Positions 1 through 9,787 are shown, numbered from the stretch's first letter. The stretch: 25,936 nucleotides of DNA from Pleurobrachia bachei (GCA_000695325.1 AVPN01000070.1:66399-92334), one strand, 5' to 3'. The notes: generated by a model from the letters alone, not told the origin. Numbers and translations: made by a program.

Positions 1-114
1 CAACCTTACAAACACGACAGTCGCTCATGTTTACCTTGTTGGACGCGCCGCGCGCTCTATCCCCTCTCTCCTTCACGTGTCTCCCCCTTTTTGACCGATC
101 TTTATCCATTTCAG

Positions 115-1950
115 GGAGGCTGCTCTTTGTTCAAATCGGCTGGCTGCTGCCAAGCTCGGGGAGAAGCTGATTGGAGTGTTCGTGGACGTGGAACAGAGCT
201 CCGAGTTTGAACACAAGTTTCAGTACAGGTAAGAGAAGGTTCGATTTCTTAGAAATACGGTGAGGTCATCATCGTGATTTATGACGTCATCATATGTGAC
301 GTCATCATTTCTAACACTGCTTGACATATTACACGCTTCAGGTATCACATATTTGAGCTGCTCGATTACATATGGCCCCGGCCAGAGTTCGGGCTTTCTA
401 CTCTAAGTGAGGAAGTGAAGGGTAGAGAAGAGGACACTACTGTCCTGTTTACCAAGTTCTTACAACTCCTGATGAACGATGCAAACTTTCTTCTGGACGA
501 ATCATTTAGGCAGCTAGAGGAGGTATTTTTGTGGCAGGAAGAACTAGACAATTAGATAATTTAGCCATTTTGGGATATATGGTTATTTTGGGAGGGGCAC
601 ACATTTTCGAGACTGCTAAAAATCCCTTTCCGTCAGATTCGGAAGTTGGAGCAACTACAAGATACTGAGGAATGGGGTTTACTGGATGATACGGCGAGGT
701 CATCCAAGCTGAGGTCTCTTGCTCAGATGAAACGGGCGTGTACCTACTATAACATGATGGTACAGTGATATATCCTTAACTTATTGAGAAAGGAGTCAGA
801 GCTAGAGAGACATTCTATTCTCCATCCATTTGCATTGTTCAACTCTATCATTATAACCACACCCCTTCATATTTCTAACCCCGCCCCTCCTTTTTAGTCG
901 AGTGAGACGGTAAAGTGTCTGCAGTACATGTCAGCATTGGGTGGTGAACCTGTAACCTACGCCTTCGTTACTCCCCTACTGGTCGATACTTTAACTACCA
1001 TGTTGAACTATTATTTGAAGGAACTTGTTAGTGATACCCAAATCAAATACAAGGTAAAATCTTTTAACCATCAATCGTTGAGTCTCATATTAGTTTAATC
1101 TTGTATTGGTTCAAAAAATAACAACTCCTCTCTCCCTTTGTTGACTAAACCAGACCCTATCCAACAGATTAAGAACCTTCAAGATGTTAAATTCCACCCG
1201 GACAAGTTGCTGATTGGCATCTCCGAGATCTACATAAATCTCCGGGAACAACCCGCCTTTATTGCGGCTATCCCCCGTGATGGGAGATCATACCACTCCG
1301 CCCTGTTTACCAATGCCATCGCAAAACTAAGGAAACTGCAGTACAGTGAGGAGAAAATCGAGATGTTTCTGGAGGTAATAATTTGTCGGCAGGGAAATCT
1401 TCCCCTTCCCCTGATGACAATATCTCATCACCTCATTTTTGTCTTGTTTCGGACCAAACGAAACTTATATCAGCCACTATAATTCAAGTATGACTCTTCA
1501 TTTTACATCACATTACAGGTGTCTGTGTTGGCTGCAGAGGCAGTGACTAGTGAGGAAGTTGAGGGGATACTAACTGAACGAGCCCCTGAACACTACCTCG
1601 ATCCCATACTAGGTTAGTCCGTTTGTATCAACTTACATTTACAATCCCTTCTTGGTCTTACATTACTGCCAGCCCGGCCTTGTATTGTTCATACTATTAT
1701 GCAATAGCACAAACCCAGCCCTAAATAACATAACCACCCAGGAACCCTCATGACGGAACCAGTGCTTCTACCAACATCACGAGTTATAGTGGAGCGATCT
1801 GTGATAGCTAAACACCTTCTCAGTGACCCCATCGACCCCTTCAACCGGCAGCCCTTATCAATGAAGGACGTCCAGCCCGATACAGAGCTGAGGGATGAAA
1901 TTGCGGCCTGGAGACGAACCGAGCTGGTCAAGATACAGGAGACTGAATGA
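115..1950 (+). CDS. UBE4A: Ubiquitin conjugation factor E4 (UBE4A/UFD2 family), C-terminal half, 7 exons, 5' end outside window
   Basis: E4/U-box ubiquitin ligases extend ubiquitin chains on substrates for p97/proteasome degradation. Seven exons join in phase: 115-228, 342-522, 637-759, 898-1053, 1168-1374, 1519-1612 and 1742-1950, all with GT-AG borders. The first exons give the UFD2 core (VEQSSEFEHKFQYR, then a stretch ending LLMNDANFLLDES), and the exon at 1168 gives FHPDKLL and SEIYINL. The last exon is the U-box: the preceding exon ends DPILG and it continues TLMTEPVLLPTSR, HLLSDPIDPFNRQPLS and PDTELRDEIAAW, stopping at TGA 1948-1950. The U-box wording is closer to what I remember of UBE4A than of UBE4B, but orthology is only moderately sure. 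The N-terminal half lies before position 1. The gene converges on CDK7 with a gap of about 410 bases. Confidence 0.88.
281..310. repeat. Tandem TGACGTCA (CRE-like) repeats in a UBE4A intron
   Basis: Two copies of the perfect palindrome TGACGTCA, each followed by TCAT, lie about 16 bases apart, and a weaker GAGGTCATCAT copy precedes them near 262. The octamer is the CREB/ATF site; its use as an intronic enhancer here is a guess. It could equally be a short tandem duplication without function. Confidence 0.45.
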
Positions 1951-2362
1951 TGAGAAATGATGTGAAATGATTCTGTTAAATGAATTTAAATGACTAATTA
2001 TGTTATTTGGGTGCATTTTTTATTTCGATGTTTTTTTGTACAAACAGTTTTTAGCTTCCAATGCAGACCTTTGAGATTCGAGTGTTTTACATTTTGTTTC
2101 TCTAAGCGATATGCAGCAACAATTTATATCTGAAAGGGCACTGTCCGGAGTCGCCAGACCCCGTTTCGAAAGTTGCGATCAGATCGTGTCGGCGCCGCCA
2201 GACAGAAAAGTAAGAGTAGGATAAAAATATGAAGTTGCTGCATGTCGCTGTTAATTAGAATGGAAATGGCCCATATTTGGTAAACTGGTAAAAAAGGGGA
2301 ATTGGTGTCAAATAAATTACAAGTTCACTGTAAAAAAGTTAAAAGAGAGTCCTACAACTGCT
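1951..2362. other. Convergent intergenic region between UBE4A and CDK7
   Basis: No open frame of note. The region holds the 3' ends of two converging genes. No perfect AATAAA is placed usefully for either gene; AATAAA at 2311 is on the + strand, about 360 bases past the UBE4A stop. A short inverted repeat pair is listed separately. Confidence 0.6.
2103..2253. repeat. Short element with about 16-bp inverted ends (possible MITE or hairpin)
   Basis: AGCGATATGCAGCAAC at 2105-2120 is matched in inverse by GTTGCTGCATGTCGCT at 2234-2249 with one mismatch. They enclose about 113 bases that contain two similar GTCGCCAGAC/GCCGCCAGAC motifs. TA dinucleotides lie just outside both ends, slightly offset. 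This could be a tiny non-autonomous transposon with TA target sites or a structured 3' UTR; no coding frame is seen. Confidence 0.35.
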
Positions 2363-4149
2363 CTAAAATAATAGTCTCTTTGATATAGAGGGATCCAGTG
2401 CGGTGACCCTGGTGAATGGCCGCTTAACACCGGATGTCGCAAGACCCTCAGAGGGGCTGGTCTCCCTGTCCCAATCCTTCAAAACGGGCAGCTCTTCAGG
2501 GTGAGTGGGCTTCGGGTCGGAGAAAAAGTAGGGTGAGTTGAGGGCCTAGGAAAAAAAGGGAGTGAGCAAATTGCTCAGCAATGCAATATCTCACAATAAA
2601 AATGATTGTGAAATACAGAAACGAAATTAGATTTATACAGCCTGGTACAGGGTACTTCTCATACACACCTGTGTACAGTTGATTCGTTTGTTGGGATCAA
2701 ATCGGAACATGTCCTGTAGGATCCGTATCGTATGGTCGTCTGCCGCTACAAATATATCCCCCAGGGGAATCCCAGGGCAGGGTTTGAAGGCAATGTAGTC
2801 CGGTAAATCGGTGAGACCCGGCCAATCCTCTTCCGTAGGTGTTCCCAGGGTCTCAAATATTTGCTGGAGTTGGTTTAGATCACTCTCACCGGGTAGGAAC
2901 GGGTTCTGTGGGGGAAAGGGGGTGGATTAGAGAGATTATAGAGAGGGACATATCTCTGGCTCAACACAGAGTGTAGAGTATTGAAATTCTAGAGCTTCTA
3001 GAAAATTCTGGGTAATTAGATAGCATAATAAAACAGGTGCTGTACCTTCTGTAGCAGCTCGGCAATGACGCACCCCACCGCCCATATATCCACCCCAGTG
3101 CCGTAGGAGGTAGCGCCAAATAGAAGCTCAGGGGCCCTGTACCACCGTGTAACCACCACGTGACTGTAATTCTTGTCCGGGGAACCAAATGTCCGGGCAA
3201 GACCAAAATCAGTTATCTTTAGAACCCCATTGGAATCAATCAACAAGTTGTTTGGTTTTATATCCTGAAACAGAGGGAGGGGTTTTAATTGGTGGGTGTG
3301 TTATTTGTGTACAATTGGGGGTAACATGCAACCCTAAACTGCCCAGTATTGTAGTTGACCCTGTATAGTGTATACAGGTCGCCCCTGGGCCATACCACCC
3401 TATAGACTGACATGTCAAAACACCTGGTTTATGGGTAAAAACAGGGGAGGAGGCTTCAAAACAAAACAAAGCATAAAACTGATGGGTATAGAAAATCAGT
3501 CCCAAACTCACCCTATGCAGTATCCAGTGTTTATGCAGGTACTCCAAACCACGAAGAGTCATCATAGCATAACTCTTGATGTCCGCTGCACCCAATATCA
3601 TGGAAGGTTCCTTGATCACCCGCTCCAGATCGGTCTCCATAAATGGAATAACCAGAGAGATGTTGTTTTTTGTTCCAAACACGTCCAACAGCTGTGGAAA
3701 TTGAAGTTTTAGTTGGTAACGAAGTAACCCCTTGCCAGCGCGCGCGAAGGTCGCCCGGCGACAGAGTGTGAGGTGTCTTCGATACCAAAGGTTTTAGAGG
3801 ATTACAAAAATTGTGGAAAATGTGTTCTATCAAAAAGGAAATGGTGACTCGGAGGATTGCAAATTTTGGGGTTTGCAAACAGCTAATCGGGTGCCTAGTG
3901 TAGATGTTCACCTACCCCACAAATATTCTCATGCTCGATTTCCTGCAGCAACTTGATCTCCCTAACAGCCGTTCTATTGATCCCATCTTTAGCCTCAATC
4001 CTACATCCCAACTTGATTTTCTTCACCGCCACAATCTTGTTCTCATTTTGTAGGTCTTCAGCCTTGTAAACAGTAGCAAACTGTCCCTCACCGAGGAAGC
4101 CAATCTTCCGGTAGCGGAGCTTCCCGCTCTTGTGGGTTTTGTCACTCAT
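2363..4149 (-). CDS. CDK7: Cyclin-dependent kinase 7 (CDK-activating kinase, TFIIH subunit), 5 exons, 350 aa
   Basis: CDK7 with cyclin H and MAT1 phosphorylates cell-cycle CDKs and the RNA polymerase II C-terminal domain. Exons in transcript order are 3916-4149, 3512-3691, 3046-3264, 2669-2905 and 2363-2545, all phase 0 with GT-AG borders. They give 350 residues (human 346). Visible are the glycine loop GEGQFATVY, the VAVKK lysine, the helix NRTAVRE, HRDIKPNN (Asp139), DFG (Asp157), and FGSP...[10 protein letters not shown] with the two activation-loop phosphosites Ser166 and Thr177. GIPL and FRFDPNKR follow in the C-lobe, and the tail ends KRLLF like the KKLIF end of vertebrate CDK7. The ATG at 4149 is preceded by an acceptor-like AG at 4167-4168. 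The gene appears intact and may be last in the proposed operon. Confidence 0.96.
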
Positions 4150-4505
4150 GTCATAATGAGAGAGATCTATTGGTGGGGATTTGTTAGACTGGGAAGGGGT
4201 GGGAAAGTGAAGAAAACTTTAGAGGTGGGGAATTGTTGAGAAGGGGGTATGGAAATAGAAAAGAGAAACACTCGGATAGTGGTGAATGGGCTAAAACCAG
4301 TTTAAAAAGTGGGTCAAACATACAAACACACCGGACAAATAAATTAATCATTCAGTCACACACTGCCCCTCACAAAATCACACATCGCTCACAGACAGGG
4401 AGTTCTTTTATCGATCCTGCTTGAACAAAACAGGGACTCGAGACTCGAGTCCTGTCGTAAATAAAAAGGTCATGTCACCACAGACCAGTTCAACAATCAG
4501 CAGTT
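4150..4505 (-). other. GNL3L-CDK7 intercistronic spacer
   Basis: 356 bases without a gene. On the - strand it ends in a pyrimidine-rich run and the acceptor-like CCACCAATAG (AG at 4167-4168), 17 bases before the CDK7 ATG. Near the GNL3L end it holds a strong palindrome (4429-4455). Short open frames here look like chance. Confidence 0.6.
4429..4455 (-). repeat. Strong hairpin just downstream of GNL3L
   Basis: GGACTCGAG/A/CTCGAGTCC (4434-4452) is a perfect inverted repeat with a single-base centre. The pairing extends outward to ACAG/CTGT with one bulged base. It lies about 50 bases past the GNL3L stop. Possible roles are 3'-end formation or operon RNA processing; this is inference. Confidence 0.5.
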
Positions 4506-6680
4506 TCACATCTCAGTGTCGTCACTATCATCGTCGCAATCCATCATATTGTTCATGGCACTATCAAACATATCTCCCAACTTATCCATCCTTTTCCGGC
4601 TCTTTTTCAGAGCTGCAGTTCTCTGTTTCTTAACTAACGGTACGACATTGACAGGGTAGAGTATGCCAAATAGGAGTGTATAGGAATCTATCTGCTCCTT
4701 TTCTCTCTTGTCTGTCTTGAATACCACAGTTAGTTCTGGGTTAGATGCAGCACCCTTATCTTCCATCCGGGTGTCTTCTTCTACTTTGATTTCGTCTGGC
4801 ATACTAAACTCTGCTGCCCATCCTCCAACCACCGAACTTGATACATGAGAAGGAAGGGATGCATCCTGAAAAAGGGAGATAAATTGGATTCAAATTATAA
4901 ATGGGAAATAACGCTTGTCAGCACAAAATCTGAAGTCGCTAGGACCCCTCGCGCGCGACTACGAATTGGAAAAGTTGCCACCTGTCATGTCCCACCATAA
5001 AGGCGTCCCCGCGCCCTCCTGTTATACCTGTGGAGGTTTAGTGTAGAACTGCACCGAACCTGCGTTCCAATCCTTCAGCAACACTCGGGCTGCTGCATTA
5101 ATATCAGGAACACCTCCACCCATCAACTTTCCAAACTTGAACGCCAACAATGCCAGGAGGTGTGAGGGAGTTTCAAAGGGTTCAATTTTGTAATGCTGCA
5201 GGATCTGTTCCCGGCCACAGTGCTGTAAAATCAGTGCAATAGGTTGAACTGGGTCTTCTAGACTGTCCAGTTTGACTGAGTTTTGAATGGTTGCCAGGGG
5301 GCCAACGTTCTGGGCCAGAACCACACCGGGACTGTCCAGGAGCTTAATTTTCTTATCCAACAGGACCTGATAATAATGTCATTTTGATAGATTTGCCATG
5401 GTCATATTTACCCCCAATATAATCCCCTTACACGCAAATTAAATCCATAACACAGCCTCACGCACCTCTTGAATGGTTTTAGTGACACCAGGAACGGCAC
5501 CAACATTACAGGACCGACTCCGAAGTAGAGAATTAATGAGACTGCTCTTTCCAACATTTGGTAGTCCTATCACCCCAACTCGTATACTGGTTCTGATACC
5601 CTTGTTTCTTGTGTAATTTACCAGTAACTGAAATAACGATTTGGATCGGTTTGGATCTCAGTTCATATTTGAAAGTAAAAACCGTGCACAATAACAAGTA
5701 ACACGGACTATATTCCTCTCCTACCTTGGTAAGTTCTCGTGCCCCTACACACGCTGAACTAGACAACGCTTTGTGGTTCATTGCCTTGACATCTTGAGAC
5801 GACTGCTGTAACCGATTCCGTTGGGTTTGTGTATTGGCCTTGAACATGACAGTGGGAAACTGTTTGGAGAGAAGAGTATGCCATGCCTCCGCCACCTCGA
5901 ATGGTACCAGGTCTATCTTGTTTAGAACCAGGATGAGACGCTTGTTGTAGTCTGATAATACTGCTGTCTCGGCCTGGAATAGAGTTTAGGTTATCAAGAT
6001 TATTTACTGAAAAGTGATTCCAATATAGGTGATGGAGTTGTATTTGATGTTACAGTGAAAGGGGTAATAAAGAAAAAGTAGTAGAAGTTAAGACAGACCA
6101 CTCACATCGAAACAGCGGCACCCTTCTGGATCTCGTACATCCAACACTTGCAACACTACATCAGCCTGCCCAACTACTTTCCTAAATTCCTTGTAAAACG
6201 ACCTCTTGATGCCGTCTTTGACGTTCAAGCTGAGGAAAATTAGAAGATGTTAAATCCACTTTTTAGTGGCTGGGTTGTTAAATTATCAAAATTCAAGAGA
6301 TCGTTTTACCAGGAACTGACCGAATCATGAAATACTGGTCCCTGATTGGCTGATAACCAGTCCCGTGACCTAAATGTTGAGTTCTGATTGGTTGTTTACT
6401 TGTTTTGGTCGGTCCCTGCGTCCTACCTGTCATTCTCAGCTGAGGCAGCCTCCTCTCTCTCAAAAGCTGTCGTTCGCTGGGCCGCACTGGCAACTAAATC
6501 ACTTAAACATTTTATCTGCTCAAATCCATTCTGTCTCTTGTGTTTTTGTGCTGATTTTCGTTGCTCCAATCGTTTGGTTAGCGTATCAGGCTGGAACTTT
6601 TTAGTTGTCCCAATTTGTCTGATAGGACCACCACCAGTCGCAGGACCTCCCTTTTGGTTCTGTTTCTTCTTCTTACCCAT
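4506..6680 (-). CDS. GNL3L: Nucleostemin/GNL3L-type circularly permuted GTPase, 6 exons, 495 aa (copy A, full length)
   Basis: Nucleolar GTPases of the GNL3/GNL3L group act in large ribosomal subunit maturation. Exons in transcript order are 6427-6680, 6106-6229, 5725-5973, 5466-5627, 5028-5366 and 4506-4865, with consistent phases and 495 residues. The N-terminus is lysine-rich ([10 protein letters not shown]), typical of nucleolar targeting. YKEFRKVV and [10 protein letters not shown] follow, then the permuted G motifs: G4 NKID (144-147), the G5-like VMFKA, G1 GLPNVGKSS (230-238) and G3 DSPG (274-277). A basic, KK-rich C-terminus ends in an acidic tail ([11 protein letters not shown]). Exon 1's donor lies in the target-site duplication of a MITE. 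This is the only copy in the window with all six exons. It is closer to GNL3L than GNL3 from memory, but an ancestral single gene is possible. Confidence 0.93.
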
Positions 6681-6940
6681 ATCTAGGTCATGCTACTAAA
6701 AATATGTTTCAAAATAAACTACATTAAAAACTGAGGGGGGTTACAAAACATTATATCTCAAAACAGATCTCCCATTTTCATTCGTCAAGTTCCGTGCGCC
6801 TCTCTTCACATAAAATGGGATGGCAGTAACATTCCAACTCAGCACAGAGAAGTCCAAACTTGCACAACCCTCCCTTCGGGCAGTGCTCACCAACCACTCC
6901 CAAATGACACTCCCAACACCCTTACTCCGATGCTTCTCTC
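5120..6940 (-). repeat. Tandem duplication unit 1 (GNL3L exon 5 to SAT exon), 1821 bp
   Basis: This span is repeated at a constant offset of 1821 bases beginning at 6941, with only a handful of substitutions (for example around 5162 and 6120-6134). It runs from the middle of GNL3L exon 5 through exon 1, the 60-base spacer and the last 66 codons of the acetyltransferase. The junction at 6940/6941 shows about one base of microhomology, which suggests end joining. Confidence 0.93.
6310..6418 (-). mobile_element. hAT-like MITE in GNL3L intron 1 (copy A)
   Basis: A 109-bp non-autonomous element. Its + strand left end reads CAGGAACTGACCGAATCA, and the inverse of its right end reads CAGGGACCGACCAAAACA. 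It is flanked by 8-bp duplications CGTTTTAC (6302-6309) and CGTCCTAC (6419-6426). The third GNL3L copy has a single CGTCCCAC at the same place (9526-9533) and no element, so it records the empty site. An 8-bp duplication with CAGG termini fits the hAT superfamily. The right duplication is exactly the first 8 intron bases (GTAGGACG on the coding strand). Confidence 0.85.
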
Positions 6941-8501
6941 CCATCAACTTTCCAAACTTGAACGCCAACAATGCCAGGAGTTGTGAGGGAGTTTCAAAGG
7001 GTTCAATTTTGTAATGCTGCAGGATCTGTTCCCGGCCACAGTGCTGTAAAATCAGTGCAATAGGTTGAACTGGGTCTTCTAGACTGTCCAGTTTGACTGA
7101 GTTTTGAATGGTTGCCAGGGGGCCAACGTTCTGGGCCAGAACCACACCGGGACTGTCCAGGAGCTTAATTTTCTTATCCAACAGGACCTGATAATAATGT
7201 CATTTTGATAGATTTGCCATGGTCATATTTACCCCCAATATAATCCCCTTACACGCAAATTAAATCCATAACACAGCCTCACGCACCTCTTGAATGGTTT
7301 TAGTGACACCAGGAACGGCACCAACATTACAGGACCGACTCCGAAGTAGAGAATTAATGAGACTGCTCTTTCCAACATTTGGTAGTCCTATCACCCCAAC
7401 TCGTATACTGGTTCTGATACCCTTGTTTCTTGTGTAATTTACCAGTAACTGAAATAACGATTTGGATCGGTTTGGATCTCAGTTCATATTTGAAAGTAAA
7501 AACCGTGCACAATAACAAGTAACACGGACTATATTCCTCTCCTACCTTGGTAAGTTCTCGTGCCCCTACACACGCTGAACTAGACAACGCTTTGTGGTTC
7601 ATTGCCTTGACATCTTGAGACGACTGCTGTAACCGATTCCGTTGGGTTTGTGTATTGGCCTTGAACATGACAGTGGGAAACTGTTTGGAGAGAAGAGTAT
7701 GCCATGCCTCCGCCACCTCGAATGGTACCAGGTCTATCTTGTTTAGAACCAGGATGAGACGCTTGTTGTAGTCTGATAATACTGCTGTCTCGGCCTGGAA
7801 TAGAGTTTAGGTTATCAAGATTATTTACTGAAAAGTGATTCCAATATAGGTGATGGAGTTGTATTTGATGTTACAGTGAAAGGGGTAATAAAGAAAAAGT
7901 AGTAGAAGTTAAGACAGACCACTCACATCGAAACAGCGGCAACCCTCTGGATCCCGTACATCCAACACTTGCAACACTACATCAGCCTGCCCAACTACTT
8001 TCCTAAATTCCTTGTAAAACGACCTCTTGATGCCGTCTTTGACGTTCAAGCTGAGGAAAATTAGAAGATGTTAAATCCACTTTTTAGTGGCTGGGTTGTT
8101 AAATTATCAAAATTCAAGAGATCGTTTTACCAGGAACTGACCGAATCATGAAATACTGGTCCCTGATTGGCTGATAACCAGTCCCGTGACCTAAATGTTG
8201 AGTTCTGATTGGTTGTTTACTTGTTTTGGTCGGTCCCTGCGTCCTACCTGTCATTCTCAGCTGAGGCAGCCTCCTCTCTCTCAAAAGCTGTCGTTCGCTG
8301 GGCCGCACTGGCAACTAAATCACTTAAACATTTTATCTGCTCAAATCCATTCTGTCTCTTGTGTTTTTGTGCTGATTTTCGTTGCTCCAATCGTTTGGTT
8401 AGCGTATCAGGCTGGAACTTTTTAGTTGTCCCAATTTGTCTGATAGGACCACCACCAGTCGCAGGACCTCCCTTTTGGTTCTGTTTCTTCTTCTTACCCA
8501 T
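6741..8501 (-). CDS. Chimeric gene: GNL3L GTPase domain fused in frame to the C-terminal half of the SSAT-like acetyltransferase (copy B)
   Basis: Exons in transcript order are 8248-8501, 7927-8050, 7546-7794, 7287-7448 and 6741-7187. The first four match copy A exons 1-4, and the few changes seen (around 7940-7955) are synonymous. In the fifth exon the GNL3L frame runs through VLLDKK, DSPG and FGKLMG, then passes directly into [10 protein letters not shown] of the acetyltransferase and on to its normal end RYNVL and TAA (6741-6743). The predicted protein is about 411 residues. It keeps [13 protein letters not shown] and DSPG, adds about 66 residues with the acetyl-CoA motif R-x-x-G-x-G, and loses the GNL3L C-terminus and the N-terminal half of the acetyltransferase. 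An acceptor-like AG (8517-8518) precedes the ATG, as in copy A. Expression is unknown; it may be an unexpressed by-product or a mis-assembly. Confidence 0.75.
8131..8239 (-). mobile_element. hAT-like MITE in GNL3L copy B
   Basis: The same element and flanking 8-bp duplications as at 6310-6418, 1821 bases further along. It came with the tandem duplication rather than by a new insertion. Confidence 0.85.
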
Positions 8502-8561
8502 ATCTAGGTCATGCTACTAAAAATATGTTTCAAAATAAACTACATTAAAAACTGAGGGGGG

Positions 8562-8697
8562 TTACAAAACATTATATCTCAAAACAGATCTCCCATTTTC
8601 ATTCGTCAAGTTCCGTGCGCCTCTCTTCACATAAAATGGGATGGCAGTAACATTCCAACCGAGCACAAAGAACTCCAAACTTGCACAACCCTCCCAC
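8562..8697 (-). pseudogene. SSAT-like acetyltransferase 3' fragment
   Basis: About 45 codons, from GCASLEFFVLGWN to RSVLRYNVL and TAA (8562-8564), match the end of the acetyltransferase at 9848. The upstream part is replaced by unrelated AT-rich sequence. No start or acetyl-CoA motif remains. It keeps the longer LTNENGR segment also present in the fusion copy but missing from the full-length gene. It lies 60 bases before the copy B ATG and may serve only as spacer. Confidence 0.85.
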
Positions 8698-8975
8698 AGT
8701 GGTCTTTTGGTGGTCACTAAGAATTTTACGAAAAATTTTTTTATGAGCCTATCTGGTAGCTTTTTGGACGTAGAATCAAATGCACCCCTCACTCATACCT
8801 TGATTTTTTGAGAAAGTGGTGTTTTTTCAAGAAGAAGGGCAATTGAAAAATTTTCGAAAAATTTTTTTTGAACTTATCTGGTAGCTTTTTTGACGTAGAA
8901 TAAGATGCACCCCTCACTCATGCCTTGATTTTTTGAGGAAAGTGGTGTTTTTTGCGTTTTTAGTCTTTTAAGGAC
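8698..8975. repeat. AT-rich insert with two imperfect tandem repeats of about 126 bp
   Basis: Repeats start near 8729 and 8855. Each has a run like CGAAAAATTTTTT, then TATCTGGTAGC, GACGTAGAAT, GATGCACCCCTCACTCAT (first copy AATGCACC...) and CTTGATTTTTTGAG, and ends GTGGTGTTTTTT. They replace the material expected between the SAT fragment and the third GNL3L copy. No coding frame is convincing. It looks like a short satellite-type or dispersed repeat captured at a rearrangement junction; I do not recognise the family. Confidence 0.7.
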
Positions 8976-9787
8976 GAACTAGACAACGCTTTGTGGTTCA
9001 TTGCCTTGACATCTTGAGACGACTGTTGTAACCTATTCCGTTGGGTCTGAGTATTAGCTTTGAACATTACAGTGGGAAACTGTTTGGAGAGAAGAGTATG
9101 CCATGCCTCCGCCACCTCGAATGGGACCAAATCTATTTTGTTTAGAACCAGGATGAGACGCTTGTTGTAGTCTGATAATACTGCTGTCTCGGCCTGGAAT
9201 AGATTTTAGGTTATCAAGATTATTTACTGAAAAGTGATTCCAATAGGTGATGGAGTTGTATTTGATGTGACAGTGAAAGGGGTAATAAAGAAAAAGTAGT
9301 AGAAGTTAAAAGACAGACCACTCACATCGAAACAGCGGCACCCTTCTGGATCTCGTACATCCAACACTTGCAACACTACATCAGCCTGCCCAACTACTTT
9401 CCTAAATTCCTTGTAAAACGACCTCTTGATGCCGTCTTTGACGTTCAAGCTGAGGAAAATTAGAAGATGTTAAATCCAGATGTATTTGGTAGATGGGTTG
9501 TTATATGTTTCAAGATTCAATATATCGTCCCACCTGTCATTCTCTGCTGAGGCAGCCTCCTCTCTTTCAAAAGCTGTCGTTCGTTGAGCTGCGCTGGCAA
9601 CTAAATCACTTAAACATTTTATCTGCTCAAACCCATTCTGTCTCTTGTGTTTTTGTGCTGATTTTCGTTGCTCCAATCGTTTGGTTAGCGTATCAGGCTG
9701 GAACTTTTTAGTTGTCCCAATTTGTCTGATAGGACCACCACCAGTCGCAGGACCTCCCTTTTGGTTCTGTTTCTTCTTCTTACCCAT
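8976..9787 (-). pseudogene. GNL3L 5' fragment (copy C, exons 1-3, truncated)
   Basis: Exon 1 (9534-9787), exon 2 (9326-9449) and most of exon 3 (8976-9193) correspond to the first three exons of the full gene. The homology then ends abruptly inside exon 3 at GAACTAG and runs into AT-rich repeats, so G1 and G3 are absent. It is more diverged from copies A and B than they are from each other (several changes near 9025-9075), lacks the MITE and keeps the single CGTCCCAC target. Frames of exons 1-3 are open through NKID, so a short N-terminal product is conceivable. It sits directly behind the full-length acetyltransferase with the ancestral 60-base spacer and an acceptor-like AG at 9803-9804. 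Confidence 0.85.

Larger units (their letters stand above)
6941..8697 (-). repeat. Tandem duplication unit 2, truncated at its upstream (SAT) end
   Basis: Near-identical to 5120-6876 up to about 8659. It then has a patch of about 36 bases with several mismatches (8660-8695) and stops, giving way to AT-rich repeat sequence. The MITE copy at 8131-8239 is carried inside, so the duplication followed the MITE insertion. Confidence 0.9.

Noticed and set aside
3336-3400. Hairpin CTGTATA/TATACAG in a CDK7 intron as a functional RNA
   Set aside because: The stem is short and AT-rich and nothing around it suggests a known RNA class.
3368-3712. + strand frame over CDK7 exon 2
   Set aside because: Antisense to a clear kinase exon ([24 protein letters not shown]).
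6374-6699. + strand frames over GNL3L exon 1 (and copies at 8195 and 9493)
   Set aside because: Antisense shadows of the lysine-rich exon 1; the - strand frame matches the GNL3L family and has correct splice sites.
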